DNA of 64,000 nucleotides from Cornus controversa (GCA_026545225.1 CM048848.1:45758806-45822805), one strand, 5' to 3'; counted from the first letter of the stretch, positions 26,411-39,072 are shown. The notes: generated by a model from the sequence alone, not told the origin. Numbers and translations: made by a program.

Positions 26411-26799
26411 TTTGGATCGAACGACAAGCAGACTGGTTTAGGTGAAGAGTCTGAAGACTTGTACAGTACATAAATTTAATTGGTTTGTTATCTGGATTCC
26501 ACACTGTAGAGCTCACCTCTCTCAAATCTACATATCAACTAACACCATTGGATGCGAGCCCTTTCTTTTTCTTTTTCTCAAATTGTAAAACATATATATA
26601 TACACACATACATGTACTTTAATTTGAATTAGCTGGCTCGGGAAAAAAAAAAGTAGTTTAGCTGGCACGTGTTATGTTCATATCTCACTCACTTGCACTT
26701 TAGAAAACTAATCGTATTACTAACTAGGAAAGAGGGAAGCAAATCTACTTCAAGAGAATCAAAACTTTTAACTCCAAAACCACCCTTCAAAAGCAAAAG

Positions 26800-26832
<33 letters not shown>
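26411..26832. other. Upstream region of the BURP gene
   Basis: Gene-free sequence before the putative TATA box. It ends in a pyrimidine-rich (CT)n stretch at about 26801-26833, like the Y-patch of plant core promoters. No specific transcription-factor site can be claimed. Confidence 0.4.
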
Positions 26833-26834
<2 letters not shown>

Positions 26835-26839
26835 ATAAA
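26833..26839 (+). promoter_or_regulatory. Putative TATA box of the BURP gene
   Basis: CTATAAA lies about 80 bp upstream of the start codon at 26921, directly after a CT-rich stretch. Spacing would place transcription start near 26865. Inferred from position and consensus only. Confidence 0.5.
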
Positions 26840-26920
26840 CTACCACCATAAATTGCTGCCTCGGATCCAGCTAACTCACCAACATTCTCACTCCCTTATG
26901 CGCCTCTCTCACTAAAAAAT

Positions 26921-29900
26921 ATGCACCAACTTAAGCACATAAGTCCTCTCTTCCCCTTCTTCTTTTACCTAGTCTCATCTTTCAATGTAAGATTCATCTA
27001 TCTCTTTTACAATTTTTTTATATCTATTCATTATGTATTTTCTTCTTTATTGTGGTCATATTCATGCGTGTATATATATATATATATATATATATGGGTG
27101 TGTATGTAAATAAAATACTCACATCTACTTTCTTGTAACAATGCAGGTGGGTATTGCCGGAACCGGCGATAACTCCGGCAAATCGTCGGCAGGAGTGAAC
27201 CCATTCACGCCCAGAGCATTTCTGATTCGTTATTGGACCAAACAAGTCACTAATGAGTTGCCCAAATCCTCATTTTTTCTCAACAAAGCCTCCCCATTAA
27301 GCGCCGTGGATTTGGCAACTTTTTCCAAACTCGCCGATCAGAATGCCCTCTCCACACAACTACCCTCCTTCTGTTCCTCAGCGAACTTGCTCTGCTTCCC
27401 CGATTTATCGCCGAGTTTGGAAAAGCACAGCAAAGACGTCAACTTCGCCTCGTACCTAAACAAGAACTTTACCAATTACGGAACGAGTCAACCCGGCGGT
27501 TTGGACTCGTTCAAGAACTACTCAGACGGCGACAACCTCCCAGTCGACTCGTTCACAAGGTACAGCCGTAACTCGGTGGGTCACGGCGACAAATTTGACA
27601 ATTATGCCCCTGACGCCAACGTCCCCGACCAGAGCTTCACCAACTACGGCGCCACCGCCACCGGCGGCGCCGGCGAGTTCATACACTACAATCACGAGGT
27701 CAACGTCCCGAATCTCCGATTCAAGTCCTACTCCGCCGACGGCGACGGCCGGCGACAATCCTTCAACGCCTACACCCAAGACACCAATTCAGGGGACGAG
27801 TCATTCATCAGCTATGGGAGGAATGGAAATGGTGCGGCCAACGATTTCAATAGCTATGGCAAGAGTTCCAATGTTATAGGTTCGAGCTTCAATGGCTACG
27901 GCCAGAATGGGAATGGCGCGAATGACTCGTTCGTGTCTTATGGGTCAGACGGCAATGTACCACAAAACAACTTCAAGAACTATGGTGATGGAGGTAACAA
28001 TCATTCAATTCTTAATCTGTTTATATAATTTTTTTTACGGTGCGCACCACCGATACGATACGGTTGAAACCGTCGATCCAATCTGATTTTGAAATCGTAT
28101 CGGTTCCGGTTTGGATTGATTATTGAGGACGAAAAAGTTTGATCTAATCCAGATGATCTATTATTATTATTAATATTATTATTATACATACATACACTCA
28201 TTAAGTTTTGTATTATTGACTTTCTATACTATTTATCATTTCAAATTAGCATGTAAGTCCTTCACTGCACTCACTGAAGTCACTTTTTTATTTTTTATTT
28301 TTGTCTAAAATTAAATATTACTTTTTACATATCCATGTAATATTCAACTTTATTATGTATTTTTTTAAAATCTTTTTACTATTATTTTATTTACAAACAG
28401 TAAAATCCTGTAAAACTATTTTTTTTTTCTTTTGTGAATTGATTTGATTTTGGTGCCAACTTTGGTTTAGTTCCATTAGATTTTATTTTGTTATGAAACT
28501 GTTGAAATTGTATTGGTTAATTAAATCGAATCAATATAATCTATTTGCGCTCCTAATTATTTCTCATTCATTTTAAGAAAGAGTAATAGTAATTTAGTGG
28601 TCGAAAGTCAAACAAGTCTGAATAAATTTTGTGAGTAAAGTGTGACATTAGCGTAATGTCATGCTGAAGTCCCACTTCACTCACAACAAAAATTCATCGG
28701 ATTAGTCCGGCTTCAACCCGTCTATCACACTCTGCTTGAAAAGAATCCTATAAATTAATTACTGTATGCATTATATATATATATTATTTCTTTATATATA
28801 TTTGGTAATACTTGTGTTTAATGAATACCTCCTTTCATAGAAAGACAATATTAGAATAATAGCTAAATAAAACTAATCATGTCAATGATGACGAAAAACT
28901 AAAACAGACAAACTCATAAACAATCATAATTGATTATGATAATGACTATTATCTGCTCTTGACAACAGGTAATGCGGCAATTGATACATTCAAGAATTAC
29001 AGAGATAAATCCAATGTTGGGGACGATTCTTTCCAATCGTACGCCAAGAATTCAAACTCTGCCAAGGTGAATTTTGTGAATTACGGAAAATCCTTCAACG
29101 AAGGTACGGACAAGTTCACCGGGTATGGCAAGAAGGGTTCGGGTCAGGAAATCGGGTTCACACTCTATGGCGTTAACAACACCTTCAAAGACTACGCCAA
29201 AAAGGGTGTCACTTTTGCTAAATACATGAATCAGAGCTCTGCAAGTTTGGCAGATTCATCAATGGTGGCCAGTGGCAAAGCTGTAAATAGATGGGTGGAG
29301 CCGGGCAAATTCTTTAGGGAGGCGATGCTCAAGGCTGGGACTGTGATGCCGATGCCGGATATTCGCGACAAAATGCCCAAAAGGTCGTTTTTGCCCCGGG
29401 TGATTTCGTCGAAATTACCGTTTTCGACATCGAAGCTCTCTGAGTTGAAGCAGATATTTCACGCGAGTGAGAACTCCAGCATGGAGAATATACTCGCGGA
29501 CGCGCTGAGCGAATGCGAGCGGGCGCCGAGCCGAGGCGAGACCAAGCGGTGTGTCGGCTCGGCTGAGGACTTGATTGACTTTGCTGTCTCGGTCTTGGGT
29601 CGGGCCGTGGTGGTTCGGACCACAGAGAACACCCACGGGTCGAAGCAAAACGTGCTGCTCGGATCAGTCAAAGGAATCAACGGTGGAAGAGTCACGAAAT
29701 CGGTTTCTTGTCACCAGAGTTTATTCCCTTACCTACTCTATTACTGCCACTCGGTTCCCAAGGTTCGGGTATACGAAGCGGATCTCTTGGATCCAAAAAC
29801 TAAGGCGAAGATCAACCACGGAGTTGCCATCTGTCACGTTGACACGTCAGCTTGGAGTGCGGGTCATGGAGCCTTTGTGGCATTGGGTTCGGGTCCGGGT

Positions 29901-29966
29901 AAAATTGAGGTGTGTCATTGGATCTTTGAAAATGACATGACTTGGACAATTGTTGATCGAATTTAG
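26921..29966 (+). CDS. Polygalacturonase-1 non-catalytic subunit beta-like protein (BURP domain)
   Basis: Exons 26921-26986, 27147-27993 and 28969-29966 join in frame (GT-AG introns) to give 636 residues. Residues 1-22 are a hydrophobic signal peptide, so the product should be secreted to the cell wall. Residues 38-110 match the conserved N-terminal part of the family (NPFTPRAFLIRYW). Residues 122-390 hold 21 FxxY motifs spaced about 14 residues apart. From about residue 418 (KFFREAML) runs the BURP domain, with the diagnostic CH-X10-CH-X27-CH-X25-CH (second CH followed by SVPKVRVYEA, last CH in VCHWI). In tomato the beta subunit binds polygalacturonase and modulates pectin breakdown; this role is inferred from family. 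Length is normal for the family. Intron 2 falls inside the repeat domain. The FxxY region is much more GC-rich than its surroundings. Confidence 0.96.
27994..28968 (+). other. Intron 2 of the BURP gene
   Basis: GT at 27994 and AG at 28967-28968; it splits a Gly codon after the first base. The 975 bp are AT-rich with no ORF or element of note. Confidence 0.9.
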
Positions 29967-30993
29967 AGCCATTAAGTTGGGTTCGAACCGTGCGTGTTAC
30001 AAAACTAAGCCATGGGTTCGACCCAAACTTAGGACTCATTTAAGTTTCCTTTTCTAATATATAACACTTAAAAGTGAACTTTTGTTAAGTGACCTTTAGA
30101 ATCTTAATGTTTTAAAAATTAAACTTCAAAATCTTAGGGTGTGGGTGTGTTTGATTCAGATTTCAATAAATCAGAGAATTAAAAATTGTTTTCGAAGAAT
30201 TGTAAAATAATATTTTGTGAAGCATTGGGTCAACTCGGTATTTTATAATATGTGCTTAGAGTGTATTGTTTGGTGTAATAATAAAATGATTTGATGTAAT
30301 AATGAAAGCTTAATTTTGAGTATTTGGCTTGTTTTGTACACTTTTCTCTTATATATACAAAAGTTTACCCATTTTGTTTTATTAACTCTTTAGACAAGGC
30401 ACCAAAAAAACAAAGAGAAAACCTATATATGTTAGGTGTGCATGCATGTACAATTTGGTATGTGATTCACTTTCATCTCAAAGCCTAATGCATAATTGAA
30501 AAAAAATAAAAAATAAAATTCACCACTTGGTTTTAGGACCATTGAGCAAAAGTGGAGAACAGCAAGGCCTTTGCTTTTATTTTTAAACGAGTTGATATTA
30601 ATTAGGCTCGTGAAATTAATCGCAAAGTGATTAAGAAAATGAAATAAAGTACTCCCACGCTCAATCTCATATCACTCGTTTGTTGAGATCACATGATAGA
30701 TATGTACCCATATGAACACGTACGTACACCTAACGTATGGGTGCATGTCTCAAGAAAAACCAAGTTTAGAAAACGGTGAGGGTGACACTTTACTTAAATA
30801 GGTGTGACACTTAAATATGTTAATAGATCGGATTTTAATTCGAAACCCGAGTTAGTAAATAAGATATGAATTAAAATATTTAATTCGATAATTTATTAGT
30901 AATTCAAATTTAATAATTTGTTAACTAGACAAATCGGATATGGATGATAGTCGATCCAGTTTAATACTAATTCAATCTAATATAACAAAATAT
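29967..30993. other. 3' flank of the BURP gene and intergenic DNA
   Basis: An AATAAA at 30165-30170, about 200 bp after the stop codon, could serve as polyadenylation signal; further AATAAA-like motifs lie near 30280. Beyond that I see nothing but AT-rich sequence. Confidence 0.4.
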
Positions 30994-31936
30994 AGAGTTA
31001 AATTCATAAAACTCCTCTCAACTATAAAAAATTGTCCAATAATCCCCTGACTTTCCAATAACTCTCGTTTACTATCAATTTCATTTATTAACTCGCAGCT
31101 TGCATTTGAAATTACCAAAATGTCTTTCATTTATTTATTAAATTTAAATACAAAAACAGATTTATTTCAAAATGGCAGATCTGCCCATTCATTATTTTAA
31201 AATAACATATGTGCCCAGACTTTACACGACGTTGTTTAGTATTGAATCAAAATTTAGGGGTTTCACTGTATAGAGTTTGTATACGATCTATCTCTCACTT
31301 TTGAACAAAAACAGATGATTCGGGAATTTCTCTGGTGAAATTGTTGAATGGCAGATCAAGAGTGGCATTTGTTGAAATTTTATCTGCGAATTCCAGTGGG
31401 ATTTCGCTTTAAAGCATGTTGTAGACTACTCAAGAAAATGTGCCCAATTCCTTCCACTGTCTCTTCTTTGCCCAATGTCTCAGCACCACCCACTTCTTCC
31501 CTGACAATTGCAGTAATCCCGAAGACGATAGATTCAACTCTGGCAAGCAATTCATTTGCGGCAAAAAATGGGTCGGGGCAAAATGAGTTTGACCCGGAAT
31601 AATTATTGGTATTGTGAATATATATGATTGGACATTTAGCTAGAATCGGAATTTTTGTACTGATTTTTCATGTACTTTTACTAGTTGAAGAAAAAGAAGA
31701 GCGTTATAGAGACGAAGAAGAGTAGAGACAAAAATGAAACTGAAGTGAGCAACATATGAATGAGGGACAATTTAGTCATTTACACACTACTTAAAAGAGC
31801 ACGTGAGATGCACTCGCGATCTCTCCATTTAATTCAATCGAAAACTAAAGGGAAAGAACAATTTGATTGATTTTTCTTATAAGGGGGTTTTATGATCATT
31901 TTTGATAGTAGAAGGGGGTTTTATGAATTTAAAACT
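30994..31936. mobile_element. Non-autonomous TIR element, MULE-like
   Basis: The left end (attcataaaactcctctc) and right end (gaagggggttttatgaat) are imperfect inverted repeats extending about 35-40 bp. The 7-bp aaaatat occurs directly outside both ends, although the flanks are AT-rich, so boundaries are approximate. An 84-codon open frame lies at 31348-31602 (starts MADQEWHLLKFYLRIPVGFR); I do not recognise it, and it may be chance or a captured fragment. Confidence 0.6.
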
Positions 31937-32851
31937 AAAATATATAATATACTATAAATATATTATCTAATGCTATAATATATAATATTTACATATTACT
32001 AAAATATTTTTTATCATTATTTTCTTCTCTTCTTACCTCTATCTATTTTGTCTCTTATTTTTTTAAAAAATAAAAAGTCAAATACATAAGCTCCAAATGT
32101 ACTAATTAGACTTATAAGTTCTAAAACTATAGTCTGTGTCAATGTAAAGGTTAGTTAGACGTCTATACGATCTGATTCCAGTTCGAATCCGAGTAACTAG
32201 GATATGAATTGGAACATTCAATCCAATAATATGTTAGTGATCTGAATCTGATACTCCGTTAGCTTAACAAACCTGATATGGATTATAGTCGATTCGATCC
32301 GAATCTGATCCGTTGATAGGCCTAGTAACACTTCTACTAGCATAAGTGACACTTTAATTGAACAAGTGTGACATTTTTTCTTCTTTCTTTCCTCTCCAAC
32401 CAATTGGTGATTTAAAGAACAAATCTTCCACTCGGTTCAGAAGACCTACTGTCCAAAACATTTCCCAACCAAACCAAGTAATCCTCATATCTAATTCTTA
32501 TACACAAATTACACCAAATTAAATGTCAACCAAAGTATCCAACCTTAACATCCATATGCATACAAAATCCATGAGTTAAGGCAAAAACACTACCTAAACT
32601 TTCCCCCAAATACTCTCATACATCATTTAGGTATTTAGCATAATCAATCTCATCCATTCACATGAAACTCAATTAAAGACTTTTTTCATACATTCATAAC
32701 TACCCAACACAATCAAACTATGGCCAAAGGTGAACACATTGATGTAGCAACCTACACCATGAAGAAAATCTAGTATATATATATATAGAATCTAAGAAAC
32801 GAAAAGAATACGGGAACAATCCAAAAGAAGTACTATGAGTCCCAAAATACA
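31937..32851. other. Gene-free intergenic DNA
   Basis: AT-rich sequence with an imperfect repeat of a phrase also found near 30820-30960 (aattcgatccgaatctgat-like). No gene supported. Confidence 0.4.
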
Positions 32852-34421
32852 TGATAAGCGCAAAATATTGCACATTTACTGTAACGATCCGAAATTTATT
32901 TTGACCGGTCCTGGATGATTTTTGGACCGGATTGATTTTTTCGAATAAATTAAATTCGGAAAGATGTTATATATATATATATGAAGATGGAGGATGTAGT
33001 TATATATATATATATATATATATTGTTACATGGTATCAGAGCTTGACACTATTGTATAAGTGTGGTTAAGGTTGTTCACGGGGTTGAGTGAACGGGCTCG
33101 CACTCGTGATCTGGGTCAGTTCGGGGGAATCTCGGCGGTCTAGATTTCGGGGTGTGATGTTTACTCCTCTTTAATTGCATGTGATAATTCCTTATTTGTA
33201 TGTATTTTGGTATTTTTATGTTATTTTCTTATTATTGTTGTATTTTAGGTTATGTCTCGAAAATGTCAATATATCTATCAACTATGATCCGCCCAATTGC
33301 AAGTGCAGATGAAAAGTTCAAATCCACAGTCTAAGCTGAGAAGGCATTTCCCAGAATCAAAATGTATACTTCGCATGATCGACATTTCGATTGTGTGAAA
33401 CAAACATTTCGCGCAATCAATGTTTCACACTTAGCGCAATCGAAACTTCGATTGCGTAAAATTCATGTTTCGCACAATGAAAAATATACAGACTGCCACT
33501 TGCCTACTTGTCCACTTGTTTTGCCACTTGCTTCCAAAAAGAAGCTTTGCACGACCTTTTTGGGGATTTTCTGAACTCCAATAGAGATGGTGGGGCCCAT
33601 GGGAGACTCTCTCTTGACTGTATTACCTTTTGGAAAGGAAAGAGGGGAGAAGAGCTGAGATGAGGAGAGCTGGAACAGCAAATAAAAAAGCATGAAGCTG
33701 AGCTTACCTCTGTTAATGGAGGATTTCTACCCCAACATGATCAACTAAAGCTCTTCTCTAAGGCGTGGATGAAGTCCTAGCTATGTAACTTGTCTATTTT
33801 GTAGTAACTTTGGGATTGTGTTTTATATGTAGATTATATTGCCTAGTGCCTTATTGAACACAAGTGTAACCCTCTTTATATATTCATTTGATGCATATTC
33901 TCCCTTTTGCCTTAGAGTTTGATGTGTTTCATTTGAATGCTCAACATTTATAGATTTCATAAAAAGTGTAAATGATGACATTGTAATGGTTTTTAATTGA
34001 ATGTGATTATGCTAGTTTTTATAGTCCATGCCAAGATAAGATAGTTTGGATACACTTAGGTAAGTTAGGAAATTAGGGCAATTAGATAGGTAGAGAAACT
34101 ATGCTTGTTGAAGATGAATTATGCTTAGCTAGGATTCATATATTTTCTTGAAGATGTCATTGTAGGCCACGAGCCAAATGAATCATTGTTGCATGTAATT
34201 TCACAATTCCCAGTTGCACTACAATTGGATAAGGTTATGTGGCTAGTGGTGGAAACCAAACCCTAGCTCTCTCTCTACTTTGAAACCCATTAATTTATCG
34301 TAGGTTCAATTTTCACAATAGCTATAATTCCAAACAAAAATATGTTTTTGAGTTAAATTGGAACTACTCTCTCATTTCTAGCAATTCACTCACGTAATCT
34401 CCGTGGGATCGATACCCTCTA
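32852..34421 (+). repeat. Probable Ty3/gypsy-type LTR remnant
   Basis: The stretch begins TGATAAGCGCAAAATATTGC, and near its end has cgtaatctccgtgggatcg. These phrases are characteristic of long plant gypsy (Tat/Athila-like) LTRs. It is interrupted at 32880 by a TRIM and cut at 34422 by a hAT terminus. The right LTR end and target duplication are not visible. A cluster of gcgcaatcga motifs lies at 33350-33480. Confidence 0.5.
32880..33159 (+). mobile_element. TRIM retroelement with a single LTR
   Basis: A 151-bp LTR (32880-33030) starts TGTAACGATCC and ends TTGTTACA, and is followed directly by the tRNA primer-binding site TGGTATCAGAGC (33031-33042). The internal part ends in a polypurine-like ttcggggtgtgatg. 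No 3' LTR follows, yet tttac occurs immediately before (32875-32879) and after (33160-33164). Two (AT)n tracts lie inside the LTR. Confidence 0.7.
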
Positions 34422-37200
34422 CAGGGGCGGAGGTAGGGGGCAGCGGGGGCCATGGCCCCCCAAAAAAAGAAAGGAAAGCTTTACTTTTTACCTTTCCAAA
34501 GAACAAGCAACAACGATTGCACAGAGGTCCTCGCCCCTGCTCGGCTGCTCCGTCGCTTTCCATTCTCTTCTCTGTTCTCATAGAGGTGGAACTTGGAAGA
34601 TGCATCTTAATTCTTATGTAAGTCCTGAACTCTTCTATTTCTATCTCTCTCACTTTCTTAACTAAAAAAATCCCAAATTTTATTGTCATTTTTCAAAACC
34701 CTAATTTTTTTTTATTTTTTTATATTCAAGTGTTTTGCTCTTGCTGGATTGGATCACTAATTGATGGGTTATTCATTATTGCGTTAGATGACATTCTAAA
34801 TTAGAATGTATTAATGATTCTAACATTTAATTTCAATATTATTATTAGTAGTTTTAAATTTCTTTTCCTTCTACCCTGCAGCTCTTTTAGTTTTAGCTGC
34901 TTGTGTATAACCTATCTATCATCTGTGTCACTATGAGTCTACGTGATAGCTAATAGATCAGCTCTTATATATATATATATATAATGAGCCAATTGGCCAG
35001 GCTTTCAAAATCTTTTTTCTCTTAATTCTCAAATGAGTCGACTAATGCAACCGATAGATTTTATTTGTACTACACAAATTAGCTTGTTGTAAATCCATCA
35101 AAATTAACCTAAAACAGGCTTATTGATCTATGTTACAGATTTATAGTGTCCAAACTCCAAAGTCCAAACCATATGCTTTTACAGTATGGTGTTAGTCAAA
35201 ACTATATATGTGCTTACATAATTTTAGAATTGCACTGTTTTAAAAGATGTTCACGAGTCATTAACCATTAATTGATGAGTTATTGAGTTAGATGATATTC
35301 TAAATTAATATCTTCTGTTATTTCTTTGATAGATTAATTTCTCATCAAATTAAGCTTATTTTTTTAGGGTAGCTTGAAGTCTGTGATGTGTTCAATGTGA
35401 ATCAATGATCAAAGACACTTATATATTGGCGAACTTTGGTGTAAAGGACTATTGAGTTAGAGGTAATATTTTTGAATTATTCTCTTCGTACGATCATGCT
35501 ATTAATTGATAATTAAAAATAATGATAGATTAATAGTTGATATGCTAATATGAATGGCATGTTCTAGTTTTTGCTTGAATATTAATTTGTGATATTACAA
35601 CATGAATTTTTAATTTGTTTATAAATTAAAATTCTAATTGTTTAATTGGAAGTTTTTTCAATTTTGGCTTGATTTTTTTTTTTTTGTCTTTGTTTGGAAA
35701 GTATGATAAGAAAACTTATTTAAATAAATAATTAATAGATTAATTTTCAGGTTAATTGGTTACTTTGGAAGCATAGGCCACTTAAGTATAGTGTTATATG
35801 ATGGTCAAGCCATCAAAAATTATTGACGCGTTCTTTCAAAGAAAGAACATCAATAAGTCAAAAGATGATGTGCCTTTCACATCTAATCATGATGTTTCGG
35901 TTCTTGATAACCCACGTCCTCCAAAATCTCCTAGAGTTGAACATACAAAAGCTGATCATACCTTCTTAGAATGTGATCCAGGATTACGTCATCAAATATG
36001 GGAATATCTTATTAACCAACATGATTAAATTCGTCGACGCTATATCAAAGCGGGACCATACCAATTTGTTCTGTCAGGGTATCCGCGTTCTGGATCGAAA
36101 AAGCATCTCCATTGGTTTCAATCATCTTGGTTTATATTTTTTCCTTATTGGTTAGAGTATTCTCCTCAAAGAATGCCACATTTTTTAAATAAACCAATGG
36201 GGGGTCCCGGAACAAATGCATTCACTATTGAAGGATTTCAAAATTGGAAGAAAGTTAACGATGAAGAAAGGTGTGCTTTCCTAAATCATGTGGGAGATGG
36301 TCATTCTTCACCTCACAACATAACCGAGAGATGTTGTAAGGATTTAGTGAATCAATCTTGTCATATTGATAAAGTGACGAAAAGACAAACTTTGGAATGA
36401 ATTTTAAATAACCGATTGAGATTGAAGACTTCAATTGATGCAGTTCGATGACTTACATTTCAAGCTTGTGCTTTTAAAGGGCGATGAATGCCCCGAGAAA
36501 TAGGGGCAATTTCATTGATAAAGATTTTGACAACATATAATGATGATGTTGCCAAACTTGTTCTAAAAAATGCTCCAAAACATGCCAAGTATACCTCACC
36601 ACAAATTCAAAAGGAGATTTTGCATATTCTTTCTATAAAAGTGAGAAAAAAGATCCGTGAAGACATTGGAGATGCCAAGTTTTGTATTCTTGTTGATGAA
36701 GCATGTGATGAATCTAAGAGAGAACAAATGACTCTTGTTTTAAGATTCGTCAATAAGGGTAATTTTTAACAAAAGCATTTCTTTGATCTTGTGCATGTTA
36801 AAGATATAACTTCATTGACTTTAAAAAATAAGCTTTCTGCAGTTTTATCTCATTATAATCTTAGTGTTCACAATCTCCAAGGTCAAGGTTATAATAGTGC
36901 TAGTAATATGCGTGGGGCATGGAATGACTTGCAAGCATTATTTTTTAAAGATTGCCATTATGCATATTATGTGCATTGTTTAGCTCATCGATTAAAACTG
37001 GCATTAGTTGCAGCATCTAAAGAAGTAATCCCTGTCCATCAATTCTTTTCAAAGTTGAGCTTCATTATCAATATCATTAGAGCGTCTTGCAAATGAAATG
37101 ATGAATTACAATATGCTCAAACGGCTGAAATTGCCCATTTGATAGCTATTGATGAACTTGAGACTGGTAGAGGAGCTAATCAGATTGGTACTTTACAACA
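34422..37200 (+). mobile_element. Decayed hAT transposon
   Basis: The left terminus CAGGGGCGGAGGTAGGGGG at 34422 is a typical hAT end. It is followed by leader/intron-like AT-rich sequence and a dead transposase from 35798. Homology breaks off at about 37200. A weak match to a hAT right end (gtcttgggggtcgtggaccc) lies at 39279-39303, beyond a nested retroelement, so the original element may have reached about 39320. Confidence 0.7.
35798..37200 (+). pseudogene. hAT transposase pseudogene (TTF-type zinc finger / DUF4371 type)
   Basis: The reading frame starting at 35798 can be followed to about 37200 as one continuous frame broken by at least six stop codons (near 36026, 36398, 36449, 36482, 36767 and 37094). 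Readable segments include YIKAGPYQFVLSGYPRSG, CILVDEACDE and YYVHCLAHRLKLALVA, typical of the plant family annotated as TTF-type zinc finger or ZMYM1-like proteins. Compared with that family, part of the Cys-rich segment before NKPMGGPGTNAF is deleted and the whole C-terminal hAT dimerisation region is missing. It cannot produce active transposase. The family assignment is from memory of conserved phrases, without a search. Confidence 0.88.
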
Positions 37201-37567
37201 TGTCTATCTTAATGTACACATCCATAATATAAAGTAAAACAATTGAAGATTATCAAATATTAAGGTCATTTACATAGATTTATAAAATCCAACAGTAAAA
37301 CTCATGGTTGACTTGCATGTGTTTTTTAAAAGAGAAATACTTTGAATAGTCGTGCAACTTCATTCATTAAATGAAATAAATTTTACATATAAACATCTCA
37401 TTGTAAAACCCAATTCATATGATAGTTCATCAAAGTTCATAACACTGACTTTTTCAATATGCACAACAAGCTAGCTTCACTAAGTGCTATGGGGACCAAT
37501 GAGTTTGGAAATCTAGCCGTAAAAAAAATATAGAATGGAACCAATGAGGCACAGTCACAGTGGATGC

Positions 37568-39072
37568 TGTTGGGAATTAATTCCGCTTCGTTCGGTACAG
37601 CGGATGCATATCATCACATCAATAATTATACAAGCATATTTGGAGATAACAATCAAACACATCTACGCACAATACAATATTTTGCATGGTTCACCCAAGT
37701 CTAGGACTATGTCTATGGAGAGAGATATTTTACTATATTGAGAAAAGAATATACAACACATGAAAAACATGCCTATCACACACACTCTTTCTTGGCATCT
37801 TTCCTCCGGAATTACATATACTCTCTGCTCTCCTCACAACACTCACCAACCCCTTACATTTTTTCTCTCTCTCTTTTTTCCTTTAACCCTACCTCTATTT
37901 ATAGAGTCTCTAAAACCAATTCCTTATCGAATAAGGATTTTCATACTTTGTTTAACAAGAAGTTACCAATTCAATCATTACTTTAAAATAGATGTATACA
38001 ACTTTTTTCTCAAATCTTCAGCCTTGCTTCACATGTCTTCAGGCTTCCAAAACGAAAAAGAAAACTGCCACAACTGAATTTGAGCCACAAACCCAACAAT
38101 CTCCACATTTGCTCAAATTCCATTAACGCATTCCTCCATAGCTCTACCTCGAATCAAATCCATTACATCATCTCCATTGGTGTTCAATTGCTCACGCATG
38201 GCAACCCACTAATCAATCATCGTTATCACTCATCATCATCTCTACCTCCACACCCTCTTCTTTTCTCACTCACTATTTTTCTGAGCCGAAAATAGCAAAC
38301 CTCCCTTCTTCATACCATTATCTTGCCCTATCTTGAAAACGAGCATCCTTTGGCTTGTTCCAAGACTTGTTCCTCATGGGCTTCACACTATCATCATCCT
38401 CGTATCTTCATTAGCTTTGATTATATCTCCATATATCTTAACGATTAACCTTCAGCTCTGACACACCGCCAATCTTCGGCTTTAATCTTCAGGACCAACC
38501 ACAGGCTCTGACCCACCATTGGCTCTGATACCAGATGTTGGGAATTAATCCCCTTTCGTTCGGCATAACAGAATCATATCATCACATCAACAATCACACA
38601 AGCATATATGGAGATAACAATCAAACACATCTACGCACAACACAATATTTTGCATGGTTCACCCAACTCTAAGGTTACATACATGGAGAGAGAGATTTCA
38701 CTATATTGAGAAGAGAATATATAACATGCGAAAAATATGCTTACCACACATACTCTTTCATTCTCTCTTGGCATGTTTCTCCTGAATTTACATATACTCT
38801 CCTCTCCTCACAGCACTCACCAACCCCTTACATCTTTCCTCTCTCTCTTTTTCCCTTTAACCCTACCTCTATTTATAGAGTCTCCAAAACCAATTCCTTC
38901 TTGAACAAGGATTCTCATTCCTTGTATAACAAGAAGTTACCAATTCAATCACAACTCTAAAATAGATGTAAACAACTTTCTCTCTAAGTCTTCAGCCTTG
39001 CTTCATAAGTCTTCAGGCTTCCAAAACGGAAAAGAAAATCGCCGCAATTGAATTTGAGCCACAAACCCAACA
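37568..39072 (-). mobile_element. Complete short non-autonomous LTR retrotransposon
   Basis: Two LTRs of 531 bp (37568-38098) and 537 bp (38536-39072) both start TGTTGGGAATTAAT and end CACAAACCCAACA. The 5-bp gatgc flanks both sides (37563-37567 and 39073-39077). On the minus strand a tRNA primer-binding site (TGGTATCAGAGCC) lies next to the right-hand LTR, and a purine-rich gtggagat abuts the left-hand LTR. The 437-bp interior encodes no gag or pol. The LTRs differ at scattered sites and small indels, so insertion is not very recent. It sits downstream of, or inside, the decayed hAT element. Confidence 0.93.

Noticed and set aside
27522-27779. Open frames antisense to, and in other frames of, the BURP exons
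   Set aside because: These are shadows produced by the GC-rich, periodic FxxY-coding sequence.
31348-31602. Calling the 84-codon frame a gene
   Set aside because: It is inside a non-autonomous element, with no recognised domain and no evidence of a promoter or splicing; kept only as an observation.
33463-33693. Minus-strand frame in the LTR-like region
   Set aside because: It sits within retroelement LTR sequence with no family motif.
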